Shown one piece after another: positions 7,664-15,887 of a DNA stretch of 22,237 nt. The notes under the pieces are model-generated. The model saw only the letters and a list, made by a program, of their open reading frames with translations, made no database searches and was not told where the DNA came from. How positions within the stretch are numbered: position 1 is the stretch's first letter; every line of letters starts with the position of its first letter. Location of the stretch: assembly GCA_964416595.1 (NCBI GenBank), contig CAYQES010000034.1, positions 1 to 22,237 on the forward strand, in the 5' to 3' direction. The translations under genes and the position numbers were made by a program. The stretch comes from JAKFYM01 sp964416595 (GTDB lineage Bacteria; Bdellovibrionota; UBA1018; CAIPTA01).

Positions 7664-8293
7664 ATGCAAATCGGTTTCGACTCTGAAGGGCTCTTTTCTA
7701 TTTTCCCTCGCTCTTTAACCTGCCTCGATGCTCCTGAGCGCCAACGCTTGCTCATGGATTTCTCTCGAACCTTTCCTGCCTCGCAAAACAATGAGCAGAT
7801 CGCAGGGCTTTTTCCGTTTTTCTTGGCCAATAAAAAATGGTCGGGTGGCCAAGGATTTTTGCCGGATCTTGCGGCCCTTGAGTGGGCATTGCGTTTGGCA
7901 GAACAGGCTCCAGAATTGCCACTACAGGGATTTGAGCGGGTGATCACGGCCACGGAACCCCAGTGGTTCAAGGCGCAGTTTCGCTTCGATCCTTCCCACG
8001 CGGTGATGATTTCCGATTGGCCCTTGGATCAAATTTTCCTGGAACCAAAAAATACCTACGAGCGCTCTCCCGGCAAATACCTTATTTTCCGCAAAGAAGG
8101 CCGGGCGCAAGTGCGGGCCTTGGATGAAAACGAGGCACGGCTTTTGGAGGCACTTGCCCTCGGTGTTCCGCTCGGAGTGATTTTGGATCGTCCGGGAGGT
8201 CCGGAGTTCGATGCATTTTTATTCCAGGAATGGATGCAGAGTGGGCTCTTGCGGGAAATCCAGTGGGCGGATGCCCCTGCGCTGGAATGTTAG
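7664..8293 (+). CDS. HvfC/BufC (DUF2063)-like protein lacking the usual N-terminal half
   Basis: A cytoplasmic-looking protein of 209 residues. The stretch from about residue 45 resembles the second half of DUF2063 proteins (HvfC/BufC). It shows AGLFPFFL, then FLPDLAALEWALRLAEQAPE at 65-84, a P-x-HP/DPSHAV segment near 109-114, YLIFRKEG at 139-146, ALDENEARLLEAL at 152-164 and a closing F-x-x-W-M-x-S-G-L-L. In that family the protein partners a DUF692 enzyme (HvfB/BufB/MbnB) that modifies Cys-rich peptides. The family's N-terminal helical region with its R-x-Y-R-N motif is missing, and no DUF692 gene or precursor peptide is visible here. AGGAGA a few bases before the ATG at 7664 decides this start over an in-frame GTG at 7592. 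The stop overlaps the stop of the convergent gene. The family match is from memory. Confidence 0.6.
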   Translation: MQIGFDSEGLFSIFPRSLTCLDAPERQRLLMDFSRTFPASQNNEQIAGLFPFFLANKKWSGGQGFLPDLAALEWALRLAEQAPELPLQGFERVITATEPQWFKAQFRFDPSHAVMISDWPLDQIFLEPKNTYERSPGKYLIFRKEGRAQVRALDENEARLLEALALGVPLGVILDRPGGPEFDAFLFQEWMQSGLLREIQWADAPALEC

Positions 8294-9333
8294 TGCTGGT
8301 CTAAATACGCGCTTAGTTCTTCGGCAATCAAACGATTGGCTTGTTCATTGGGATGGCCATCAATCGGAATCGACATGCCATTTTCCGGCAACGGTTTACC
8401 TTTAAAATACGCGATCTCATTTTTCTGCAAACAGGTTTCTAGTATAGGCGGGATGCGGCTCGTGGGATGCATATACAACACAAAATTTGATTGCGGGTAT
8501 TGCCTGAGGAATTCTTTCTTCGTTTCATTGATCAAAGCGCAGATATAGAGGTGATCTTTATCTTTGATCGCGGGGATAATATTATTTCCGTAGCCCATGA
8601 ATTGAAAAACAATTTGTAGATTCATTAGCAGTTTCGTAAAAATTGGCCGGCCCGTGAGAAAAGATCCATGGCGGCTGAGCCCACCGTTTTTGTCCATTTC
8701 ATAATAGGGGGTATCCCGCAGCCACGTTACGGAAGGGTAGTGGCCGAGGGCCCGATCCGTGTGGAAATCCGCGTACACATAAATAAAAGTACCATTGGCT
8801 TGGGGAATCTGTTCGTGGAATTTATTTTGCTGTACCAGGGCTAACATGGAATTTGGGCCCGTGGCGCCGATGGCATAATTATAGGGATAATAGTTTTTAT
8901 TTAGTTTTCCTAAGAAGTAGTGGAGGGTTTGGTTATCGTTGAGGCCGTTGCCGTAGGTATAGGAGCAGCCGTAGAAGATTACGAATTTTTTGCGACTCGG
9001 GAGATCCTCAACGGGAGCGTAGCGGCGGCTGTATTGGTCAAAGGAGTAAATGGCGTCGTAAATGATCTGGGTATCTGAGCGTACGATATGCTTCACTTGA
9101 GAAGAAGGGTGGTGGCGGTAGCCGAGATCTGGGTCGGGCACGGTTTCCGAGGGATGAGTCCAGTTATAGATCTTTATAGGACCATAAGAGCCTGGATTGG
9201 TTTGCACACTCCGGAAATCCTCGGATTTAAGATCCGTGAGCTTTTTAATATCCTCCATTTTTTCATGGTAGGTGTTCTTAAATTCGATGGCCTGGACCCC
9301 TAGTGGCAACAGCAAAAACAATAAAATCTTCAT
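8290..9333 (-). CDS. secreted SGNH-fold (GDSL-like) protein
   Basis: A 347-residue exported protein with signal peptide MKILLFLLLPLGVQA. The block VIFYGCSYTYGNGLND near residue 118-133 matches SGNH block I, with Ser124 as candidate nucleophile although the usual GDS is GCS here. A closing DGHPNEQANRLIAEEL has Asp325 and His327 in the position of the catalytic Asp-His pair. The segment before block I (PDPDLGYRHHPSS) is shared with polysaccharide acyltransferase partners of the AlgX/AlgJ/DltD type and with the larger SGNH gene at 20895-22133. A GDSL esterase or O-acetyl transferase acting on envelope sugars is likely, but the substrate is unknown. No MBOAT gene is adjacent. The ATG at 9333 has only a weak ribosome-binding site. 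The gene meets its convergent neighbour with a 4-base overlap of stop codons. Confidence 0.75.
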   Translation of the reverse strand: MKILLFLLLPLGVQAIEFKNTYHEKMEDIKKLTDLKSEDFRSVQTNPGSYGPIKIYNWTHPSETVPDPDLGYRHHPSSQVKHIVRSDTQIIYDAIYSFDQYSRRYAPVEDLPSRKKFVIFYGCSYTYGNGLNDNQTLHYFLGKLNKNYYPYNYAIGATGPNSMLALVQQNKFHEQIPQANGTFIYVYADFHTDRALGHYPSVTWLRDTPYYEMDKNGGLSRHGSFLTGRPIFTKLLMNLQIVFQFMGYGNNIIPAIKDKDHLYICALINETKKEFLRQYPQSNFVLYMHPTSRIPPILETCLQKNEIAYFKGKPLPENGMSIPIDGHPNEQANRLIAEELSAYLDQH

Positions 9334-9478
9334 GCCTAGTACTATAGCCTCGTTTACGGCTGTCTAAAAGTTCAACAGCAGCAAAAGGGCCCAGGGAAAA
9401 TAAGGGGTAGTAGGGGCTTTTTAAGGGCTGGCACGGGATGTGCTTTTGGAGGGTCGGCCAAAGTTTATAGGAGTTCGT

Positions 9479-9970
9479 ATGAAGAAGTTGTCGATCCCGT
9501 TGTTGTTGTCAGTGGTTATTTTTGCGGCTTGCGGAAAAAAAGATGCCGCCAATCCTAATGGCCCAGCCCTTGGTGTGGTTCCTCCACAGCCCACAATTCC
9601 CGCTCCTTCTACAGGAGCTGATTTTCTCAGCTGGTGCCAACAGCAATTAGGTGCTTATGATAGTGCCCAGCAAACTTGCAAAATGCAGCAGAACATCCAG
9701 TTTGGATACAATAAATATATGGGTGCTATCCATTTGGGCCTAACTGTATATGCCAACGATAAAATATTCGTGAGTACTTCGAAAGCCGCAGATGTGGTGA
9801 TTCGTGGAGCGAATTCACAAGCAGAAACGCATCCGGCCAACGCAGAATTTACCGCGCAAACCCAAGGTGCTCTCTTCGTAGAAAGAGACGACACAAAATC
9901 TTATAGCGTGAAATCGATCCGCATTACCCGTTGCTATAATTCCAACCAACAAGCCGTAACCTGCCTATAA
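9479..9970 (+). CDS. small lipoprotein, 163 aa
   Basis: A lipoprotein by sequence: signal MKKLSIPLLLSVVIFAAC with the lipid-bearing Cys at residue 18, followed by a charged then Pro-rich tether. Residue +2 is Gly, which does not suggest inner-membrane retention. The mature domain has four further cysteines (SWCQQ, QTCK, TRCY and the penultimate TCL), likely two disulfides, and a beta-rich middle. I do not recognise the family. AGGAG five bases upstream fixes the ATG at 9479. An in-frame GTG at 9440 would put 13 residues before the signal peptide. The stop TAA directly abuts the stop of the convergent transporter gene, leaving no room for a terminator. Confidence 0.8.
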   Translation: MKKLSIPLLLSVVIFAACGKKDAANPNGPALGVVPPQPTIPAPSTGADFLSWCQQQLGAYDSAQQTCKMQQNIQFGYNKYMGAIHLGLTVYANDKIFVSTSKAADVVIRGANSQAETHPANAEFTAQTQGALFVERDDTKSYSVKSIRITRCYNSNQQAVTCL

Positions 9971-10651
9971 TCATTCTTTGAGAGTGAAGGGGCTAAAGTT
10001 CGTTTGGTAGTCGAAGTGATCGGTATTCTCGGCTTTCTTTAAAGCATTCACTACCACATAGGTGAGGGGAGTGATCAGAGCTTCCCAGGCCACTTTGATG
10101 CAATAGTTGCTGATAATCACTTTTACTAATAAATCATTGGGCCAAAGGCCATAAAAAGCGATTGGGTAGAAGATCAAAGTGTCCACGCCTTCGCCCACAA
10201 TCGTGGATCCGATGGTGCGCAACCAAAGATGGCGGCCCTGGCTAGCAATTTTCATTTTTGCCAGCACAAAGGAATTACAAAATTCACCGCAGAAAAATGC
10301 GATCATGGAGCCCAGCACGATGCGGGGAGTGGCGGCAAACACAGTTTCAAAAGCCGCTTGGTGTTCCCAGCCTTCGGCGGGTGGTAGAGAAAGCACTACC
10401 CAGCTCATGAGCGAAGCAAAAATCATGGCGCCGAAGCCGGCCCACACCACGCGGCGAGCTTTGGCATAGCCATACACTTCCGTGAGCACATCGCCAAAAA
10501 TATAGCTGATTGGGAAAAACAGCACACCGGAGCCAAAACTAAATCCACCAAGGGTGGCTATTTTGGAGGCGCCAATTAAATTCGAGCAAAGCAACACGCA
10601 TACAAAGGCGGCCATTAGGAATTCATAATACCGGTATCTTCTATGTTCCAA
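9971..10651 (-). CDS. yhhQ: YhhQ-type queuosine precursor transporter
   Basis: An inner-membrane importer of queuosine precursors (preQ0/preQ1) of the Vut_1/DUF165 family. It has 226 residues and about six hydrophobic segments. The family hallmarks PISYIFGDVLTEVYGYAKAR (47-66) and GEGVDTLIFYPIAFYG (153-168) are present, as is the G-S-x-I-A-F-x-x-G-E-F-x-N-S-F region at 114-128. It supplies tRNA queuosine modification from outside sources, consistent with no de novo queC/D/E genes being visible here. The likely start is a TTG at 10651 directly after the upstream gene's TAA, with GGAAGG eight bases upstream. The zero gap makes translational coupling to the sensor gene likely, an unusual pairing. 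No regulatory element such as a preQ1 riboswitch is visible. Confidence 0.92.
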   Translation of the reverse strand: MEHRRYRYYEFLMAAFVCVLLCSNLIGASKIATLGGFSFGSGVLFFPISYIFGDVLTEVYGYAKARRVVWAGFGAMIFASLMSWVVLSLPPAEGWEHQAAFETVFAATPRIVLGSMIAFFCGEFCNSFVLAKMKIASQGRHLWLRTIGSTIVGEGVDTLIFYPIAFYGLWPNDLLVKVIISNYCIKVAWEALITPLTYVVVNALKKAENTDHFDYQTNFSPFTLKE

Positions 10652-12916
10652 TTACGCCGCCTTCCGCAAGGATTCTTTAGCCGTTTCTAGCGCTTTATTT
10701 TCGAGTTTGCGCACTTCTTTTTTATCCGCTTGCACCGCTAATAGGGAAAATATTTCTTGGCTAGATCCTAGAGGAAAAAGCTGCACTTGGAAATTATCCG
10801 TTTCTAACGAACCAAAATTTCCCTGGCATAGGGGCCCTGAGTTTGTGGCGCGTTCTCGAATTTGTTCTAGTTCCCGTAAATCTTCAGGGATGACATCGAG
10901 GCCACCACTTTGGGTGCCGTAGGAGATAATTTGTAATTTCACATTACCGGCCACTATCTTAGTTCCCGGCTGGCCTAACAATAGATAGCCTTCTTTGGCA
11001 GCAAGGGCCCGGGCATGGCGATCCAAGGCCATGGAAAGAAAGAGCGCAGCCTTGGCCGATCCTAATTGTCGTAGATAGGGATGGCGGAATTCTTTGGGCG
11101 AGAGTACCCAAAAATCATCTTTGATTTCTTTTGGCACAAATTCAAATTCCAAAGCTAGGGCATGCCAAATGGCGCGAATTTCTTTTTTAAACTGGGTTTG
11201 CACTTTACGTAGCGCCAAGGATTCCGAAAGATTTTCTTCTAACTTTGCTCCCACCAAGAAACGACCCTCTTCTTGGCTGTTGTAATGCAAATGTCCCCAT
11301 TCATCTAAGTGTTCTACGGCGATACCATCCGATTGCCGGGCAATGGCCAATAGACGTGCGCATTTTTCTTCCGCTACGTGCTGGGCTGTGGCCGAAAGAA
11401 TTTCTAAGGAAAGTTCCTGGGCCATGAGATCGAGCACGGTAGCATCCATTGGTGGAATGCGTTCGCCTTCATCGGCCATCATGCAAAGTACTGCGCGAAC
11501 TTTATCTTGCTGGTGGAACGGTAGCGCCAAGCTACTATGTTTTAAGCCTTGGTCTTGTAGATCTTGGCCCAGCTCTTCGGCAACCGGTGCATATAGGATG
11601 TGGCCTTCCCGGCACACGCGACGTAAAAAGGGTCCAAGTTTTTTAGCTGAAACCCGCGGGTTAATCGGAATGGCATCCGGACCAGCGGAGGCAAGCAATA
11701 AACCTAAGCTGCCTTCTACAGATATCACGCTAACTCGAGCTGCACCCCATTCATCTTCGATGAATTCACAAAGCGCCATTAAGCGCTGACTGCCACTTCT
11801 AAACTGAGCCAAGTTTTTGCGACACTCACGCACCAAACTATGGCTTCTCCTTTTTGCTAAAAGATAACGGTGCATGCGCCAAGCGCCGAGTGCCAGCACT
11901 AGCCAGCCGCTGAGCGAAAGTAAAGGCGTACTACCACCCATAAAATGAATGATCGGCGAAATACTGGCGGCCACCGCCATAAACATCAAAGAAAAATGAA
12001 AACAGAGCGGGCTCGAGCCTGAACGTTTCAGTGCCCGTTTCCATTCCAGTGAACGAATCGAGGCATACATCGCTAAAAGCAAGGGCGCGCTTTGGAGGAG
12101 CAGGGTTTTATGGGTGCTTAAATGCCAGGGAGAAACAATTCCTATGAGCACAACCACAAAAGTAACATCAGATAGCTGGGAATAGTGTTTTGAAGGTTTG
12201 CGGTAAATTCCACGCACTACGCACGAGCGATCATTGAAGCGCACACCAAGCAATAAAGAGCTTAAAGCCCAGATGGAAATTGCCAAAGAAATATTGCGGC
12301 AAAGCTCATGGAGATTGGCATTCCATAAACCAGGAACAGCCAGATGAGACCAAGGCGATCCCAAGATCATGAAAGTGCAAGTGGATCCAAAAAACCAACG
12401 GAGCTCTTCTAGCGGATACATCCAGCCGTCGATAGTGGTGCGACGCATTCGCAGCACGAGAAAGATTGTCATGGCAAAAAGGGATAAGAAGGCAAAAGAT
12501 TGGAATAGTAAAGAGCGGTACAAGCGCCTTAAGGGGAAGGTGGTATCAATTAATTTAATTTCTGTAGGATGAAGGGTGGCTTGAGGGAAGTAAGCGTAGC
12601 TAGTTAATTGTAAACGAGGATTGTGTTGCCCATGCAAAGGTTGCAAGGAATAAATCCGCGGTAAAAAAGGCGCGGAGTAGGAATAATTTAAGAGAAACCC
12701 TGTGCTGCCCAAAAGTTTATCGTTATGAAAGAGCTTGTCTGCATCGAGGCCCTGAGAAAAGAAAATTTTTTCCCCCTCTAGTACTTGACCCTCCAATTGG
12801 ATTTCACACAAGGATATGCCCGCACTGGGCGTGCTGCATTGGATATCTTTGATCGTGCTCGCTTCCACGCAAGCAGGAAAAAGTGCGAGGAAGAGAAAAA
12901 TTTTAAGCAGCTGCAT
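10652..12916 (-). CDS. 7TMR-DISM-like membrane sensor with GAF domain and degenerate C-terminal domain
   Basis: A 754-residue inner-membrane sensor. The order is a signal peptide (1-19), a periplasmic jelly-roll-like domain (about 25-125, with HNDKLLGSTG and the R-x-Y-x-L-x-P turn typical of 7TMR-DISMED2), then seven hydrophobic helices near 133-155, 172-190, 204-226, 249-266, 270-290, 304-328 and 330-353. A basic linker leads to a GAF-like domain (about 375-510). The last 240 residues include KIVAGNVKLQIISYGTQSG, which loosely resembles the G-x-V-V-A-G-N-x-G region of class III nucleotide cyclases. The metal-binding F-x-D-I-x-G-F motif is absent, so any cyclase would be inactive. No histidine kinase, GGDEF or HD motif is seen. 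It overlaps the upstream receiver-like gene by 14 bases and abuts yhhQ, so all three probably share one transcript. The ligand is unknown. Confidence 0.68.
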   Translation of the reverse strand: MQLLKIFLFLALFPACVEASTIKDIQCSTPSAGISLCEIQLEGQVLEGEKIFFSQGLDADKLFHNDKLLGSTGFLLNYSYSAPFLPRIYSLQPLHGQHNPRLQLTSYAYFPQATLHPTEIKLIDTTFPLRRLYRSLLFQSFAFLSLFAMTIFLVLRMRRTTIDGWMYPLEELRWFFGSTCTFMILGSPWSHLAVPGLWNANLHELCRNISLAISIWALSSLLLGVRFNDRSCVVRGIYRKPSKHYSQLSDVTFVVVLIGIVSPWHLSTHKTLLLQSAPLLLAMYASIRSLEWKRALKRSGSSPLCFHFSLMFMAVAASISPIIHFMGGSTPLLSLSGWLVLALGAWRMHRYLLAKRRSHSLVRECRKNLAQFRSGSQRLMALCEFIEDEWGAARVSVISVEGSLGLLLASAGPDAIPINPRVSAKKLGPFLRRVCREGHILYAPVAEELGQDLQDQGLKHSSLALPFHQQDKVRAVLCMMADEGERIPPMDATVLDLMAQELSLEILSATAQHVAEEKCARLLAIARQSDGIAVEHLDEWGHLHYNSQEEGRFLVGAKLEENLSESLALRKVQTQFKKEIRAIWHALALEFEFVPKEIKDDFWVLSPKEFRHPYLRQLGSAKAALFLSMALDRHARALAAKEGYLLLGQPGTKIVAGNVKLQIISYGTQSGGLDVIPEDLRELEQIRERATNSGPLCQGNFGSLETDNFQVQLFPLGSSQEIFSLLAVQADKKEVRKLENKALETAKESLRKAA

Positions 12917-13625
12917 GGCTTAATCCTCTCCACACGGCCTCTAAGCAGCGTTCAGATACATTCCGCAAATCTGTACGAATGCGAAATGGTAGCGCTACGG
13001 TCATTTTTCTAAATTCTTCCCGAAATAAGGTGGGGTTCTGCCAATGACTCAACGCCAAGGCTGCACAAAGAGGCAAAAGTTTTTCCCAAGAATAATCCGC
13101 AGCCCACGCGCCCTCAGGATGCCAACCTTCCAGGGCGAATCGCAATGCTTGCGTGTGTTGAGAAATGGTTAAATCGAGAGCACAACAAAAACCATGCGTA
13201 AGATGAGCTACCTCTAAACGACGTCTCCATTCGTCTGCTTTAAGGGTGGTGGGCAAATCATTCCGCCTCGAACGCTCAATTTCCACAGAAAGTTTACGAT
13301 GTTTTTGGGTTTCTAGACGCAGTAGGAGGCGTTGGCGAAATTCTTCCAAGCCATCGTTAGCTGTAATTTCTAAAACACCAATCATCGGATCGTGGATATT
13401 AGAAAATTCTTGTTTGATGCAGAGGAGAATTTGGTCGGCGCTAATGCCTGCCTCGTGAAGAGTTTCTAAGTGCTCGCGCATTTCTTTTTCTTCATGGCTG
13501 TACACAAGAAAATAACAATCTGTATTTTGGGGTGATTCTTTGAATGTGGAATAGCTTGCCCAAGAATGAGAAAAGGGCAAAACCTCTCCTAGGATGACCA
13601 CGGGCAAACGTTTTGCTTTTTCCAT
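12903..13625 (-). CDS. hypothetical protein with receiver-like N-terminal half
   Basis: A cytoplasmic protein of about 240 residues. The first 105 residues alternate strand and helix like a response-regulator receiver (LPVVILGEVLPF, DCYFLVYSHEEKEM, ISADQILLCI, MIGVLEITANDGLEEFRQRLLLRLE). The phospho-acceptor Asp after strand 3 and the Lys of strand 5 are not in recognisable positions, so phosphorylation is doubtful. The second half (about 115-240) is helical, rich in Trp, His and Leu, and unassigned. I chose the ATG at 13625 because AAGGTGG precedes it by about five bases; an ATG at 13646 has no such site. It overlaps the membrane sensor gene by 14 bases, so the two are probably coupled and may work together. 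Receiver similarity is an inference from fold pattern, not motif. Confidence 0.6.
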   Translation of the reverse strand: MEKAKRLPVVILGEVLPFSHSWASYSTFKESPQNTDCYFLVYSHEEKEMREHLETLHEAGISADQILLCIKQEFSNIHDPMIGVLEITANDGLEEFRQRLLLRLETQKHRKLSVEIERSRRNDLPTTLKADEWRRRLEVAHLTHGFCCALDLTISQHTQALRFALEGWHPEGAWAADYSWEKLLPLCAALALSHWQNPTLFREEFRKMTVALPFRIRTDLRNVSERCLEAVWRGLSHAAA

Positions 13626-13813
13626 TACATCCACCTTGGCCTCCATTGGTGTTTTCGGCGGAATTAGGCGCTTTCCTTAGGGAAATGGCCTTTACAGAGC
13701 AAAAGAGTCGTTTTTTTAAGTTTGGACGGTTTTTTGCCGAATAATAGAATAGCTGTTGGCGTGTAGTGGCTAAAAAATCTTTGGGGGTGGGGCGCTTAGG
13801 TCGATAAGCCTCC

Positions 13814-15883
13814 ATGCCCATTTTCTTACTATTGATATTTTTGTTTAGTGCCACTCCTGGCCGGGCGGAAATGGTGGTGGATGTACTATCTCCTGAAGTG
13901 CTGCGTGCCCTAGACACTCCAGGTAATTTCTCTTTTGCTACTTTTTTAGGAGAAGCGGAAAAAGAACGTACTTTTCTGCAAACCCAGCCAGACTATTTAA
14001 AAATTTTACGTTTCTCTGAGCTTCAGCAAAACGGTAGGTTTTTCTCTTTATCCGAGCAAATTCGCTTAGACGTGGAAGCTATCAAAAAACGTTCCGGCGA
14101 AAAAATGGCTTACAGTTCTAAACAGGCAGAAAAATTGGCGCCTGCGGGTAATGTGGCCCGGCACTTTGATCCTTATTGGCTTAGCTCCCGTAAGGCCGCT
14201 GCGCCTTTGATCGGTGTGATCAATCGCATAGATAAGAGAGATTTTTATCAGGATACTTGCGGAGAACTTCGCTTTATTTACCGAATTGCTTATACCGAAG
14301 GCAGTAGCCGTTCCACCCTTCCAGTTTTTTTTAATGTGGTGTTTGATTATCTTCGGGACGAATCCGGATCTTGCCAAAACATAGCGCAAAGCTGGCAATC
14401 ACAGATTGATAGTGACGATGCGGAAAAATTCACCACTTGGTTGCTCAGTAAGCCACTAGAGAAAAATAAAATTCGTTTTAAACAACTAGAGCTAAATATG
14501 CAGATTGTGCGCTTTCCTTCGGGGCAAAAAACGGATTTTGGCGGGCAGGCAATTTATTCTTTCCGCATCTTCCAGGCACAGGACAGAAAGTTTGTCTCTA
14601 TTCCTTTAGAAAACACTCCCAATGTAGGCTTGGTGCGCGACTCGCCTAGTTTGCAAAAGGCTTTAGTGGAACAGCTCTCGAAAAAAGAAAATTTACAAAA
14701 AATCGATGAGGGAACTTTTATACTAGAAGATAGTGAGGGTCAGCTTTTGGCTCGTCAGGTTTTATCTTTTTCCACCACGGGTCGAGCGCGTTTGGCGAAT
14801 AAACCTTTCACTACTCTTTTAGGGCCGGGAGCGGAAAAATTGCCAGCTGTGGATCTTTCGTCTTTATCTTTTGTGCGTACAAAACCGGCTTTGGTGGAGC
14901 GTTTGAATAATTTAAGCTGCGTGGGTTGTCACCAAAATGGTGGCACGGCCGGGTTCCATTTTCTAGGCATGGCTGGCACACTTAATTCTAGTTTTAACCA
15001 AGTGATTTTGCCATTTTCTCCCCATTACCATGCAGAAAAAAATCGTCGCGTGGATTATGTGGGAAAATTAAGTAAGGGCAATGCACCAAACACTTTTCGG
15101 CCCCCCTCTTTTTTCCCCAGCGCAAATTGGTCGACCGTTATACCTCAGTTCGCTGTAGCTAAAGCCCGGGATCTTTGCGTAGAAGGTGGATTTTCTCAAA
15201 ATATTGGTTGTGAAAATGGCAGCCATTGCCAGGTGACTGTGAAAAACTCTGCTCTAGGATACTCGATTGGCGAATGTGTTGCGGACAAAAACAAAATTGC
15301 AGGTCACATTTGCCGTTTGGGAGATATTACGAACGCCAATCTCAATGTGCACAAAGATGAGCTATACAATTTAAATGCCTTCCAAGACAGCATCGACAGC
15401 ACAAAAGTTTTTTCTGCTTCTGGCCTTACCTGCAGCAAAACGGTGGGTGGTTCTCCTTTGGGACGAATTTCCAAGGGCTGCGATGCAAATTCTGCGGCGG
15501 GGCGTTTGGAGTGGGTAGATCAATTAGATACAACTCATGCACCTCCGAAAGAAATTTGTGCGATTCGCGGCGGCACACAGTTCGACGAATGCGCAGCTTC
15601 CGCCAATCCCCCTGAGTGTTTGGCAAAAGCTCCCATTGCTCGAGGATTGCTCGATACTTGTTACGTGGGGAATTTCTGTCGGGAAGATTATATTTGTCAG
15701 CGTCTACCGGAAGATGTGAGTCGTTTATATTCTTCTCCTGAAAAGGAAGTGATAGAGAAACGAATCGAGAAATTAGGTTCGCTCGGTATAGGTTTTTGCG
15801 TGCCGAATTACTTCGTGTTCAATATGCGGTCCGACGGTCATATTTTGCCCGAGGGTCGGCAGGCAGAAGAGAAACGAAAATAA
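13814..15883 (+). CDS. secreted protein with one c-type haem motif and Cys-rich C-terminus
   Basis: A 689-residue exported protein. The signal peptide is MPIFLLLIFLFSATPGRA. Residues 20-360 form a large domain without a recognised family. At 369-373 stands CVGCH, the covalent haem c attachment motif, in LSCVGCHQNGGTAGFHFLG, with Met and His residues nearby as possible second axial ligands. From about 450 on there are some 14 cysteines in spaced pairs (LC, GC, HC, EC, IC and so on), implying a disulfide-rich module folded in the periplasm or outside the cell. The large domain is followed by a haem site and then a Cys-rich tail, a plan I recall only loosely from large secreted proteins of delta-type proteobacteria. 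Electron transfer or peroxidase roles are possible, but nothing shows which. The start has no strong ribosome-binding site. The gene is divergent from the sensor operon across 188 bases and ends 4 bases from a convergent stop. Confidence 0.78.
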   Translation: MPIFLLLIFLFSATPGRAEMVVDVLSPEVLRALDTPGNFSFATFLGEAEKERTFLQTQPDYLKILRFSELQQNGRFFSLSEQIRLDVEAIKKRSGEKMAYSSKQAEKLAPAGNVARHFDPYWLSSRKAAAPLIGVINRIDKRDFYQDTCGELRFIYRIAYTEGSSRSTLPVFFNVVFDYLRDESGSCQNIAQSWQSQIDSDDAEKFTTWLLSKPLEKNKIRFKQLELNMQIVRFPSGQKTDFGGQAIYSFRIFQAQDRKFVSIPLENTPNVGLVRDSPSLQKALVEQLSKKENLQKIDEGTFILEDSEGQLLARQVLSFSTTGRARLANKPFTTLLGPGAEKLPAVDLSSLSFVRTKPALVERLNNLSCVGCHQNGGTAGFHFLGMAGTLNSSFNQVILPFSPHYHAEKNRRVDYVGKLSKGNAPNTFRPPSFFPSANWSTVIPQFAVAKARDLCVEGGFSQNIGCENGSHCQVTVKNSALGYSIGECVADKNKIAGHICRLGDITNANLNVHKDELYNLNAFQDSIDSTKVFSASGLTCSKTVGGSPLGRISKGCDANSAAGRLEWVDQLDTTHAPPKEICAIRGGTQFDECAASANPPECLAKAPIARGLLDTCYVGNFCREDYICQRLPEDVSRLYSSPEKEVIEKRIEKLGSLGIGFCVPNYFVFNMRSDGHILPEGRQAEEKRK

Positions 15884-15887
15884 CGCC

